NCBI GenBank assembly: GCA_016183985.1
Contig: JACPDN010000006.1
Coordinates: 1,178,001-1,242,000 of the forward strand
Source: Pseudomonadota bacterium
Lineage (GTDB): Bacteria; Pseudomonadota; Alphaproteobacteria; Dongiales; Dongiaceae
Reading direction: 5' to 3'
Length of the DNA stretch: 64,000 nucleotides
Positions 40,628 through 48,967 of this stretch are shown piece after piece (positions within the stretch are counted from its first letter, which is position 1; the number at the start of each line of letters is the position of its first letter). The translations under genes and the position numbers were made by a program. The notes beneath the pieces were generated by a model. It ran no database searches. It had not been told where the DNA came from and worked only from the letters and a program-made list of their open reading frames with translations.

Positions 40628-42211
40628 TTAGGCAAACCACCAGCGCTGGGTGATCTTCATGCCGTCGACGTCCCAGTTTGGAGCGACGAGATCGGGATGT
40701 GCAACGGTTTTAGCGCATGCGTTCATGTAATTATAGAACATAAGGACCGCGACGCCGCCGTCTTCTGCGACGATGTCCTGCATTTCACCATAGATCTCGG
40801 CGCGCTTCCCCTGATCGAGCTCACTGCGGCCCGCGGCCAGCAGCTTGTTGAATTGGTCGTTCTTCCAGAAGCTGTCGTTCCAGGCGGCATCCCCCGCATA
40901 GGCCGTCGAGAACATCAGATCCGGGGTCGGCCGGCCAGACCAATAGGACATGCACCAGGGCTTCTTCATCCACACGGCATCCCAATAGGCGTCGCCAGCC
41001 TCCTGGATCACGTTGATGTCGATGCCGCATTTCGAGGCCGATTCCTTCATCAGCTGCGCTGCGTCGACGGCACCGGCAAAGGCCGCATCGGAGGTCGAGA
41101 GATCGACCTTCAACGAGGTAAGACCCGCTTTGTTGAGGTGGAACTTCACCTTTTCCGGATCGAAGGCGTGCTTGACTTTCGGCTCCTTGAAGAAGGGCAC
41201 GCCGGAGGCGATCGGGTTGTCGTTGCCGACGGAGCCGTGGCCGCGCAGCACCTTCTTCACGATCTCTTCGCGGTCGATCGAATATTTCAGCGCCAGGCGC
41301 ACATCGACATTGTCGAAGGGTGCCACGGTGCAATTCATCGGCGCCACGTAGTGGGCGAAACCGGCGACCTCGGAGATGTCGATATTGCCGCCACGGGCCA
41401 TCATGTCGACCGTCTTCAGATCGACGCGGTCGATATAATCCACGTCGCCGCTGGCGAGGGCGTTGCTGCGCGCGACCACATCGGTGATGGCCTTGATCTC
41501 GATCTCATCGAAATAGGTTTCGCGATGATAATTGGCGTAACGCTTGCCTTCGGCACTGACGCCCGGCTGGTAGCGCCCCATGACATAGGGGCCGGTGCCG
41601 TCGCCGGATTGCCAATCCGCCTTGCCGTCTTTCGCCGGCATGATCGGCATGTGGTAGTCGGAAATGACGAAGGGAAAGTCGGCATTCCCTTCGCTCAAGG
41701 TAACGACGACCTTGTTCTTGCCGTCGGCCTTCACATCCGTGACGGCGGTCAGCAGCGATTTCGCCGCCGATTTCGATTCCGGCGCGCGGTGGTGATTGAT
41801 CGAACCGACGACGTCATCGGCATCGACCGATTTGCCGGAATGGAATTGGGTGCCGTTGCGCAAAGTGAAGACCCAGGTCTTGGCGTCCTTCGATGCTTCG
41901 AAGCCCTCGGCGAGATCGGGGACGACTTTGCCCTCCGGCGTCACCTCGGTGAGGCTGGAACGCAGCGACCCCCAACCATAGACACCGTTGAAAGTGTCCG
42001 GGAAGGTCGCGGGATCGAGCGTGTCGGTCGTGGCGCCGCTGCCCAGCGCCATGCGGAAGCGGCCACCCTTCTTCGGTTCGGCGCGGGCGGCCTTGGCGAA
42101 CATGGTTTGCGCGGTGGCGGCGGTGACGCCCGCCGCCATGGCGAGCTGAACGAAATCGCGGCGCGACATCTTCCCCTTCGCCGCCAGGCTGGTCATCGAC
42201 TTGATATCCAT
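40628..42211 (-). CDS. Peptide/nickel-type ABC solute-binding protein, Tat-exported
   Basis: The 527-residue extracytoplasmic protein has a twin-arginine leader (KGKMSRRDFVQLAMAAGVTAATAQTMFAKAARAEP), a normal feature of many solute-binding proteins of this family in alphaproteobacteria. The SBP_bac_5 body contains WVFTLRNGTQFHSGKSVDADDVVGSINHHRAPESKSAAKSLLTAVTDVKADGKNKVVVTLSEGNADFPFVISDYHMPIMP and VRLALKYSIDREEIVKKVLRGHGSVGNDNPI. Ligands range from peptides to oligosaccharides and small amines. No permease or ATPase genes adjoin it, so it either uses a remote transporter or lost its partners. The start at 42211 follows AGGGGAG. Confidence 0.9.
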   Translation of the reverse strand: MDIKSMTSLAAKGKMSRRDFVQLAMAAGVTAATAQTMFAKAARAEPKKGGRFRMALGSGATTDTLDPATFPDTFNGVYGWGSLRSSLTEVTPEGKVVPDLAEGFEASKDAKTWVFTLRNGTQFHSGKSVDADDVVGSINHHRAPESKSAAKSLLTAVTDVKADGKNKVVVTLSEGNADFPFVISDYHMPIMPAKDGKADWQSGDGTGPYVMGRYQPGVSAEGKRYANYHRETYFDEIEIKAITDVVARSNALASGDVDYIDRVDLKTVDMMARGGNIDISEVAGFAHYVAPMNCTVAPFDNVDVRLALKYSIDREEIVKKVLRGHGSVGNDNPIASGVPFFKEPKVKHAFDPEKVKFHLNKAGLTSLKVDLSTSDAAFAGAVDAAQLMKESASKCGIDINVIQEAGDAYWDAVWMKKPWCMSYWSGRPTPDLMFSTAYAGDAAWNDSFWKNDQFNKLLAAGRSELDQGKRAEIYGEMQDIVAEDGGVAVLMFYNYMNACAKTVAHPDLVAPNWDVDGMKITQRWWFA

Positions 42212-42257
42212 GGAGCTTTTCTCCCCTGCATTTGCGGTTTCTGAATTGGCACGCAGC

Positions 42258-42291
42258 CACATCGTCGCCTTATCAAAGAGGCGGCGATGTG
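42258..42291. promoter_or_regulatory. Inverted repeat in the LysR/binding-protein divergent region
   Basis: CACATCGTCGCCT-TATCAAAG-AGGCGGCGATGTG has 13-base arms with one mismatch. It lies between the divergent binding-protein and LysR genes, where a LysR operator or leader hairpin would sit. Confidence 0.55.
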
Positions 42292-42314
42292 GGCGGCTGC
42301 GCGCATTGCAGCGC

Positions 42315-42345
42315 TTGACAGGATCAAAAATCAAACGATGTATTA
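42315..42345 (+). promoter_or_regulatory. Candidate promoter of the LysR gene
   Basis: TTGACA at 42315-42320 is followed by AT-rich DNA with ATGTAT at 17 bases, or TATTAT at 20. It is a good -35 with an uncertain -10. Confidence 0.4.
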
Positions 42346-42385
42346 TGGGCCTAAGACCTCATTTTATTTGTCGCTGATCTGTCCC

Positions 42386-43327
42386 ATGTCTTATCGCCTG
42401 CCCCCACTTCCCTGGTTGCGCGCCTTTGAGGCCTCGGCGCGGCGCGGTTCTTTTGCCGCCGCCGCCGACGAATTGAGCCTGACCCCGGCGGCGGTCAGCC
42501 ACCAGATGCGCTCGCTGGAACAGGAACTGGGCTATCCGCTGTTCGAGCGCCTGGCGCGGGGCTTGCGCCTCACCGATCTCGGCAAGGCCTATCTGGTGCC
42601 GGTCAGGCAGGCCTTCAGCGAATTGTCCATCTCGACCTTGAGCATTTTCGGCCCCGAGGGTGAGACGACGCTGAATGTGCGCGTGCCCGTCTCCTTCGCG
42701 GTGCTGTGGATGACGCCGCGCTTGAAGCGTTTTGCCAAGGCGCATCCCGGCATCCGCCTGCGCCTCTTTTCAGCGATCTGGGCCGATGCGCTGCCGGCCG
42801 ACAAGGCCGATATCGACATCCGCTTCGGCTATGGCAATTGGCCGGGATCGGCGGCGCAGCTGCTGGTCAACGACCCCATCGTGCTGGTGACGGCGCGCGG
42901 CTCGCGCATCAAATCGGTGCGCGATATCGGCGAAGCTGAGATGGTGCAGATCATGGGGGTCGAAAGCGATTGGCTGCATCTCTTCGAGGCGGCAGGCATG
43001 GAACTGCCCAAGGGCGGCGCCGGCATTTCGGTCGATACCAGCCTGGCGGCGCTGGAGATCGTGGCCTCCGGCCATGGTGCGGCGCTGGTTCTGTCGCGCT
43101 TTGCCCAGGCCTTCGAAGCGATGGGCAAGGTCGAGCGGGTCAAGGGCGTCGAACTGCCGCACGACCAATCGCATTACCTGCTCACCACGCAGAGCGCGGA
43201 CGCGCCGCGCGCCGAGGCGCTGCTCTTCATTGATTGGCTGCGTCACGAATTGGCGGCGGAGGCCGCACAACAGATGAAAGGCAAGGCGGCCGCAAGCGGG
43301 CGCCGACGGAGATCCCATGGGAAGTGA
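42386..43327 (+). CDS. LysR-family regulator (GcvA-like)
   Basis: The 313-residue protein has the LysR DNA-binding head (PPLPWLRAFEASARRGSFAAAADELSLTPAAVSHQMRSLEQELGYPLFERLARGLRLTDLGKAYLVPVRQAFSEL), close to the GcvA type. The effector domain starts NVRVPVSFAVLWMTPRLKRFAKAHPGIRLRLFSAIWADALPADKADIDIRFGYG. It is divergent from the peptide-type binding protein and followed without a gap by the GMC oxidoreductase, so those two are its likely targets. The start at 42386 (MSYRLPP) is selected at the domain edge; the ORF track's is 33 codons longer. Confidence 0.92.
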   Translation: MSYRLPPLPWLRAFEASARRGSFAAAADELSLTPAAVSHQMRSLEQELGYPLFERLARGLRLTDLGKAYLVPVRQAFSELSISTLSIFGPEGETTLNVRVPVSFAVLWMTPRLKRFAKAHPGIRLRLFSAIWADALPADKADIDIRFGYGNWPGSAAQLLVNDPIVLVTARGSRIKSVRDIGEAEMVQIMGVESDWLHLFEAAGMELPKGGAGISVDTSLAALEIVASGHGAALVLSRFAQAFEAMGKVERVKGVELPHDQSHYLLTTQSADAPRAEALLFIDWLRHELAAEAAQQMKGKAAASGRRRRSHGK

Positions 43328-43328
43328 T

Positions 43329-44948
43329 ATGAACAACGCCGATTACGTCATTGTGGGCGGCGGCTCGGCCGGTTGCGTGATGGCGGCGCGCCTCAGCGAG
43401 AACGGGCGGCACAAGGTGCTGCTGATCGAGGCCGGCCCCAGCGACCGGCGTTTCGATATCGACGTGCCGGTGGGCTATGCGCGCACCTATTTCGACGCCC
43501 GCGTCAATTGGATGTTCAACAGCGCGCCGGTGCCGGCGCTGGGCGATCGCGTGGTCTATTACCCGCGCGGCAAAGTGCTGGGCGGCTCCGGCTCGATCAA
43601 CGCCATGGTCTTTGCGCGGGGGCAGCCGGAAGATTTCGAGGAATGGGAGAAGGTCGGCAATCAGGGCTGGGGCTGGCGCGACGTGCTGCCTTTCTACAAG
43701 AAGATGGAGACCCATGATTTTGGCGCCGGCGAGTTGCATGGCGGCGACGGGCCGATGCATGTGACGCAGATGGGCCGCGACACGCATCCCATCTGCGAGA
43801 CCTTCTTCAAGGCGGCCGAGGAGCTGGGTTTCAAGCATTTGCAGGATTTGAACGGTGCCGAGACCGAAGGCGTCGGGCATTACCAGGTCAATATAAAAAA
43901 AGGCCAGCGGCATTCATCGGCCAAGGCCTATCTGCGGCCCGCCTTGAAGCGCGGCAATCTCGAGGTGATCACCGGCGCGCAAGTGCTGAAGATCCTCATT
44001 GAGGGGAAGCGCGCTGTGGGTGTGCGCCTGCGTCGCGACGGCGTCGTGCAGGACGTGCGAGCGCAACGCGAGGTGATCCTCTCGGCCGGCGCCATCGGCT
44101 CGCCGCATCTGCTGCTGCTTTCCGGCGTCGGCGCGGCGGTAGACTTGCAGGCGCAAGGTATCGAGGTGATCCATGATTTGCCGATGGTCGGGCAGAATCT
44201 GATGGATCACATATGCTACGACCACTATTTCGAAGCGACGGTGCCGACGCTGAATTCGGAGCTTGGCAACTGGTTCGGCAAGATCAAGGCCGGCGCGCAA
44301 TATGCCTTGCTGCGGCGGGGGCCACTCGCCGGAAGCCTCAACCAGGCGGGTGGTTTCGTGCGCTCCTCACCGACACGCGAGCGGCCGAATATCCAGCTCT
44401 ATTTTTGCCCGCTCGCCTATGAGAAGGCGTCGCCGGAGAGTCGCGAGCTGATCATTGTGCGCTCAACACCGGCATTCTCGCTCAGCGCCTCGCCTTGCCG
44501 GCCGAAGAGTCGCGGATATTTGCGCCTGAAATCGTCCGACGCCAGTGTGGCGCCGGAGATCCAGCCCAATCTGCTGTCGCATCCGGATGACATGACGGAG
44601 ATCGTGGAGGCAGCGCATCTGATGCGGCGCCTCTCCAACACCAAGGCGCTGGGCGGCATCATCCGCCTGGAAACGAAACCGGGATTGCACACGCAATCGG
44701 ACAAGGATTTCGAAGCTTACGTGAAGGAAGCGACCTACTCGATCTTCCATCCCAGCGGCACCTGCCGCATGGGCGCGAGTGCCGCCGATTCCGTGGTGGA
44801 TTCACGCCTGCGCGTGCATGGGCTTCAAGGCTTGCGCGTCATCGATTCCGCGATCTTCCCCAGCATCCCGTCGGCCAACACCAACGCGCCGACCATGATG
44901 GTGGCGGAAAAGGGCGCAGCGTTCATTCTGGGTGAGGATAATAGGTAG
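43329..44948 (+). CDS. GMC-family FAD oxidoreductase (choline dehydrogenase-like)
   Basis: The 539-residue flavoenzyme starts MNNADYVIVGGGSAGCVMAARLSENGRHKVLLIEAG, an ADP-binding GGGSAG motif. PRGKVLGGSGSINAMVFARGQPEDFEEWEKVGN is GMC signature 1, and VILSAGAIGSPHLLLLSGVG is signature 2. The C-terminal FHPSGTCRMG and PSANTNAPTMMVAEKGAAFILGE hold the catalytic His and its Asn partner. It oxidises an alcohol; choline is the commonest substrate of this group, but none is proven. The start at 43329 has GGAAG five bases upstream and lies 1 base after the LysR stop. It is probably co-transcribed with the regulator. Confidence 0.92.
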   Translation: MNNADYVIVGGGSAGCVMAARLSENGRHKVLLIEAGPSDRRFDIDVPVGYARTYFDARVNWMFNSAPVPALGDRVVYYPRGKVLGGSGSINAMVFARGQPEDFEEWEKVGNQGWGWRDVLPFYKKMETHDFGAGELHGGDGPMHVTQMGRDTHPICETFFKAAEELGFKHLQDLNGAETEGVGHYQVNIKKGQRHSSAKAYLRPALKRGNLEVITGAQVLKILIEGKRAVGVRLRRDGVVQDVRAQREVILSAGAIGSPHLLLLSGVGAAVDLQAQGIEVIHDLPMVGQNLMDHICYDHYFEATVPTLNSELGNWFGKIKAGAQYALLRRGPLAGSLNQAGGFVRSSPTRERPNIQLYFCPLAYEKASPESRELIIVRSTPAFSLSASPCRPKSRGYLRLKSSDASVAPEIQPNLLSHPDDMTEIVEAAHLMRRLSNTKALGGIIRLETKPGLHTQSDKDFEAYVKEATYSIFHPSGTCRMGASAADSVVDSRLRVHGLQGLRVIDSAIFPSIPSANTNAPTMMVAEKGAAFILGEDNR

Positions 44949-44976
44949 CTTGGCGAGAGTCATCGCTTACCCCCCA

Positions 44977-45075
44977 CCCTACCCTCCCCCTAAAGGGAGA
45001 GGGTTTAAAGCGAGGAGATGGTGCGAACTCCACATCGTCCTCTCCCCCTTTAGGGGGAGAGTTAGAGAGGGGGGC
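44977..45075. repeat. Family A-related palindromic repeats between convergent genes
   Basis: CCCACCCTACCCTCCCCCTAAAGGGAGAGGGT (44977-45004) and CCTCTCCCCCTTTAGGGGGAGAGTTAGAGAGGGGG (45039-45073) bracket the gap between the GMC oxidase and aminopeptidase P genes. They likely act as terminators in both directions. Confidence 0.7.
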
Positions 45076-45077
45076 TC

Positions 45078-47108
45078 TCAGATCGCCTTCGTCGCCTCAT
45101 TGAGCCAGGCGAGGTCGCTGCCGGTGAGCTGCGGCGCCAGGGCCGCGCGGACTCTGGCGTGATAGGCGTTGAGCCAGGCGATTTCTTCCGCCGTCATGAG
45201 CTTCTTCTCGATCGCGTTGAGGTCGATCGGCGCCAGGGTCAGGGTTTCGAATTCCAGCCAGTCGGCATTGTCCTTCACTTCCCGCACGACAACGAGATTC
45301 TCGATGCGGATGCCGAATTCGCCTTCCTTGTAATAGCCGGGCTCGTTCGAGACGATCATGCCGGGCTCGAGCGCCACGCGGTTCGGCACCTTCGATATGC
45401 GCTGCGGGCCTTCATGCACGGAGAGATATGAGCCGACACCGTGGCCGGTGCCGTGATCGTAATCGAGCCCCACATCCCAAAGCGGTTTCCTGGCCAGGGC
45501 ATCGAGTGCCGAGCCGGTGGTGCCTTTGGGGAAGCGTGCGGTGCCCAGCGCGATATGGCCTTTCAGCACACGGGTGAAACACTCCTTCATCTCCTGCGTC
45601 ACCGTACCCACGGCGATGGTGCGGGTGATGTCGGTGGTGCCGTCGAGATATTGCCCACCGGAATCGATCAGGTAGAGCGAGTTCACGGGGATCTCGCGCT
45701 GCGTTTCCGGCATCGCCTTGTAATGGCAGATGGCGCCGTTGGGGCCGGCCGCCGAGATGCTGTCGAAAGAGAGATTGCGGAAGTAGTCGTTGCCGTGACG
45801 GAAGGCTGCCAGCTGGTCCGAGGCCTCGATCTCCTTGAGGCCGCCTTTCGGCGCACGCTCGGCAATCCAGGCGAGATAGCGGGCGACCGAAGCGCCGTCG
45901 CGGGTATGGGCGTTGCGCGAGCCCTGCACCTCGATCTCGTTCTTCGCGGCCTTGGGGAGCGCGCAGACACATTCGCCGACGCTCACCCGCGCGCCGGATT
46001 TCGCGAGATTGTCGTAGACCCATTCCGAGGTGGTCGCGGCATCGATGGCGACGACCGATTTCGCTTCACCCAGTGCCTTCAAACCGGCTTCGAAAGCGTC
46101 GGGCGCCGCCACCGCGACCTCGTTGCCCAGATGCGTGAGCGCCTGGGGCGTCAGCTTGCGGCGGTCCATATAAAGATCGACGCGGGCGTCGTCATGAAGC
46201 ACGGCGAAGCCGAGCGCGAACGGTGTGCGCGGCACGTCGGCGCCGCGGATGTTGAGCAGCCAGCAGAGGGAATCCGGGCCGGAGATGATCGCAGCCGCCT
46301 TCCCTTCCGCCTTCAGCCTGGCAGCGAGGGCGCGCCGTTTCTCGGCAGAACCCTCGCCGGCAAACTTCATGTCATGCGGCAGGACGGGTGAAATGGGATC
46401 GGCGGGTCGGCCGGCCCAGATCTCGTCGACCGGGTTCCTTGCGACCGCCACCAGCTCCGCCCCGGCGCGCTTGGCGGCCGCACGGAAGCGGCCCGCCTGG
46501 TCCGGCGTGAAGAGCTTGGGATCGAAGCCGATCTTCTGCCCCGGCTTCATCTCGGCAGCGATATAGAGGTCGGCCGGCTCAGTCACCAGATGACGATATA
46601 TATAGAGCGACGGGTCGACCTGATCCTTCACCTGGATGGTGTAGCGGCCGTCGACAAAGATCGCGGCCTTGTCTTTAAGGACCACCGCCATGCCGGCCGA
46701 GCCGGTGAAGTTGGAGATATAGGCGAGGCGCTCGGCATTCTTGGGAACATATTCCCCTTGATGATCGTCGGCGCGGCCGATGATGAAGCCGTCGAGGCCT
46801 TGGCGCTTCAATGCCTCACGCAAGAGGGTGAGGCGGGCGGCGATGGGCTGACCTTGCGTCTGGGCGGAGCGAGATTCCTTTTCCCGCCGGAAGGCCTGCA
46901 GCTGGGCGACCAAGGCCGGGCTCGGGTTATCCGCCACCAGATCCATCCAGGCATCCGGCCGCTCGCCCGCCGGCGCCGCCGCGATCCCCGGCAAAAGTTC
47001 AGTAAGGGCGTTAATACTTAAGTGCGCCTGGTGCTTTTTGAGCAGCCCGCTAAGCGCGTCATCCCCTTGATAGGTCTCGCGGCAAGCTGAATCCGGGGAA
47101 GTTACCAT
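45078..47108 (-). CDS. Xaa-Pro aminopeptidase (PepP family) with N-terminal extension
   Basis: This is a pita-bread M24 peptidase with two creatinase N-domains and the catalytic domain. Metal ligands are in LIDSGGQYLDGTTDITRT (both Asp), HGTGHGVGSYLSVHEGP (His), VSNEPGYYKEGEFGIRIEN (two Glu) and the intervening His. Cytoplasmic members release N-terminal residues before Pro. About 75 extra residues precede the usual start (typically near RLTLLREALKRQGLDGFIIGRADDHQGEYVP) and form a helical-looking segment (ALSGLLKKHQAHLSINALTELLPGIAAAPAGERPDAWMDL). ATG 47108 has GGAG six bases upstream; the ORF track's 47129 has none. Confidence 0.93.
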   Translation of the reverse strand: MVTSPDSACRETYQGDDALSGLLKKHQAHLSINALTELLPGIAAAPAGERPDAWMDLVADNPSPALVAQLQAFRREKESRSAQTQGQPIAARLTLLREALKRQGLDGFIIGRADDHQGEYVPKNAERLAYISNFTGSAGMAVVLKDKAAIFVDGRYTIQVKDQVDPSLYIYRHLVTEPADLYIAAEMKPGQKIGFDPKLFTPDQAGRFRAAAKRAGAELVAVARNPVDEIWAGRPADPISPVLPHDMKFAGEGSAEKRRALAARLKAEGKAAAIISGPDSLCWLLNIRGADVPRTPFALGFAVLHDDARVDLYMDRRKLTPQALTHLGNEVAVAAPDAFEAGLKALGEAKSVVAIDAATTSEWVYDNLAKSGARVSVGECVCALPKAAKNEIEVQGSRNAHTRDGASVARYLAWIAERAPKGGLKEIEASDQLAAFRHGNDYFRNLSFDSISAAGPNGAICHYKAMPETQREIPVNSLYLIDSGGQYLDGTTDITRTIAVGTVTQEMKECFTRVLKGHIALGTARFPKGTTGSALDALARKPLWDVGLDYDHGTGHGVGSYLSVHEGPQRISKVPNRVALEPGMIVSNEPGYYKEGEFGIRIENLVVVREVKDNADWLEFETLTLAPIDLNAIEKKLMTAEEIAWLNAYHARVRAALAPQLTGSDLAWLNEATKAI

Positions 47109-47174
47109 CTTGATCTCCAAATTAACCATAAATGCTGTGACAGCTAAGTCACTATACCGTCTTAATTAGTTCTT

Positions 47175-47190
47175 AGTGATATGCATCACA
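47175..47190. promoter_or_regulatory. CRP/FNR-type site upstream of the DUF1127 gene
   Basis: AGTGA-TATGCA-TCACA matches the TGTGA-N6-TCACA consensus at nine of ten positions. A second, looser dyad, GTGAC-AGCTAA-GTCAC, lies at 47137-47152 towards the aminopeptidase gene. A Crp/Fnr regulator is encoded at 21.6 kb, but the link is speculative. Confidence 0.5.
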
Positions 47191-47348
47191 CTGCCATCTT
47201 GGCCGTTTTGCATGCGTCAGATGCATTGCTGCGATGCGGCGAAACCACTACTAAACGGGTCGGGTAAAGCCTATGTTCAATCTGTCCGCACAACAGAAGT
47301 GATGGCAACGGTGCCATCTGAACTTAAGAGCCGGATTGGAAGGTTACT

Positions 47349-48005
47349 ATGAATCGGATCGTGATCAATCAGAACGTGGCGTCGAACGTGGCCCTCGCGC
47401 CTGCCGCCACCAAGGAAATCGGCCTCGCTGCTTTCGCGCGCTTTGGCCGTGCCATCTCCAGCGCCGTGCGCCGCACCTATGCGCGCATCCAGCTGGAAAA
47501 CGAACTCTACGCCCTCGACGATCGTTCGCTGAACGACATCGGCGTGGGCCGTGGCTCCATCCCGGCGCTGGCGCGCGAAGCCCTGCCGGCCGGTGACGAG
47601 AGCCTCTTCGCGGAATTCAGCCGCCTCGTCGTCAACGGTGTCCTCCGTCCGGCGATCGACTGGAACCGTCGCCGCAAGGCCCGTGCGACCCTCGAGGCGC
47701 TCGATGACCGGTTGCTGGCCGATATCGGCCTCGCCCGTTTCGAGATCGAGGCTCACGTGGCCCGTCTCTCCGGCGCCATCAACGGCCCGCTCCCCGCGGC
47801 CGTCCAGGCGATGGAAGAAGACGTGACCGCGCCGCTCAAGGCCTGGTCTGCGGCCCGTGCCACCGCGAAGGAATTGTCGCGCCTGACCGATCGCCAGTTG
47901 ATGGATATCGGCGTCATCCGCGGCGACATCGACGAGTTGGCCGGCAACCTCGCCGAGCGTGGCCTTGCTGCCAACAGCAACGCCCTCGCCCCGAAGGCCG
48001 CCTAA
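47349..48005 (+). CDS. Three-unit DUF1127-like protein
   Basis: The 218-residue protein contains three DUF1127-like units: ENELYALDDRSLNDIGVGRGSIPALAREA near residues 50-78, ARATLEALDDRLLADIGLARFEIEAHVARL near 115-144 and AKELSRLTDRQLMDIGVIRGDIDELAGNL near 176-204. Each keeps the L..L.DR.L.DIG..R..I core. DUF1127 proteins are usually single domains of 50-70 residues with roles in phosphate/carbon metabolism and RNA turnover in rhizobia. A tandem triplet is unusual. GGAAGG is upstream of the ATG, and the gene ends at a strong terminator. The Arg-rich linkers suggest nucleic acid or RNase contact (inference). Confidence 0.78.
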   Translation: MNRIVINQNVASNVALAPAATKEIGLAAFARFGRAISSAVRRTYARIQLENELYALDDRSLNDIGVGRGSIPALAREALPAGDESLFAEFSRLVVNGVLRPAIDWNRRRKARATLEALDDRLLADIGLARFEIEAHVARLSGAINGPLPAAVQAMEEDVTAPLKAWSAARATAKELSRLTDRQLMDIGVIRGDIDELAGNLAERGLAANSNALAPKAA

Positions 48006-48041
48006 AAGTACGACTACTGAGTTTCCCCTAAGTAGTGCGCC

Positions 48042-48084
48042 GAAACGGCGGTCCGGGTTCGCCCGGGCCGCCGTTTCAGTTTTT
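48042..48084 (+). terminator. Strong intrinsic terminator of the DUF1127 gene
   Basis: GAAACGGCGGTCCGGG-TTCG-CCCGGGCCGCCGTTTC is an almost perfect hairpin with a UUCG-type loop, followed by AGTTTTT. It overlaps the last codons of the convergent prmA, so prmA reads into it too. Confidence 0.92.
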
Positions 48085-48963
48085 GCGGCCCTTGCGCTTC
48101 AGCACCAGCACCGACCAATCGTTCTGGCGGATGCGGAAATCGAGTTCGAGGCCCACGGCCTGATGGGCCGCCAGCACGTCCTTCTCCTGGGTCTTCAACA
48201 AGCCGGAGAGAATGGCGCGGCCGTTGCGCCCCAGGCTCTTGGCAAGATCCGGCGCCAGTGAAATGAGCGGATTGGCAAGGATGTTCGCCGTGATGAGGTC
48301 ATAGGGACCGTTGTCGCGAATGGCCTTTGCCCGGTAGCCGTCCGAAGCGAGAATGCGAATCTCCTTCTTGAGACCGTTGATCGCCGCGTTCTCGCGCGCC
48401 ACCCGCACCGCGTCCTTATCGTTGTCGCCGGCCATCACTTTGACGCCAAAGAGATGATGTGCCGCGAAGGCCAGGATGCCGGTACCGGTACCGATATCGA
48501 GCACCTTCTTCACCTTCATCGTCTTCGAAAGCTTCAGCAGGGCCTTGACGCAGCCGCTGGTCGTTTCATGCCGGCCGGTGCCAAACGCCATGCCGGCGTC
48601 GATCTCGAGCGGGATGACATTCCTGGGCGCCTTGCCGCGGTCGTGTTCGCCATGGATGAAGAACGGCCCCATCTTGATCGGTGCCAGGCCCTTGCGGCTT
48701 TCGGCCAGCCAATCCTTGTCCGGGACCGGGCCGATGACGGCCTTGAGATTCCCGAACGGCTTCAATACGGCCTTCACGGCAGCGGCCGACGGCTTGTCCT
48801 CGCCGATTACTTCCATGTGCCAGCCCTTGCCGCCATCGGTCTCGAAACTGACCAAGGCGGCACCGAAGGGCTCCAGCGCTTCCTCGAGCGCCAGGCGCCA
48901 GGCGGTTTCCGGCTTGAAGTCGAAATCGACCGTCACCGCGTAGAGTTTCACTTTTGCCGTCAT
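48076..48963 (-). CDS. prmA: Ribosomal protein L11 methyltransferase
   Basis: The 295-residue SAM-dependent enzyme trimethylates lysines of ribosomal protein L11. The N-terminal alpha/beta lobe (VKLYAVTVDFDFKPETAWRLALEEALEPFGAALVSFETDGGKGWHMEVIGED) binds L11. The catalytic lobe has IDAGMAFGTGRHETTSGCVKALLKL, VLDIGTGTGILAFAAHHLFGVKVMAGDND and DLITANILANPLISLAPDLAKSL, with the NILANPL active-site loop. The start at 48963 follows GGGG and lies 4 bases after the stop of the UvrD-type helicase gene, so the pair is probably one transcript. The stop sits within the convergent terminator hairpin. Confidence 0.93.
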   Translation of the reverse strand: MTAKVKLYAVTVDFDFKPETAWRLALEEALEPFGAALVSFETDGGKGWHMEVIGEDKPSAAAVKAVLKPFGNLKAVIGPVPDKDWLAESRKGLAPIKMGPFFIHGEHDRGKAPRNVIPLEIDAGMAFGTGRHETTSGCVKALLKLSKTMKVKKVLDIGTGTGILAFAAHHLFGVKVMAGDNDKDAVRVARENAAINGLKKEIRILASDGYRAKAIRDNGPYDLITANILANPLISLAPDLAKSLGRNGRAILSGLLKTQEKDVLAAHQAVGLELDFRIRQNDWSVLVLKRKGRKN

Positions 48964-48967
48964 CCCC

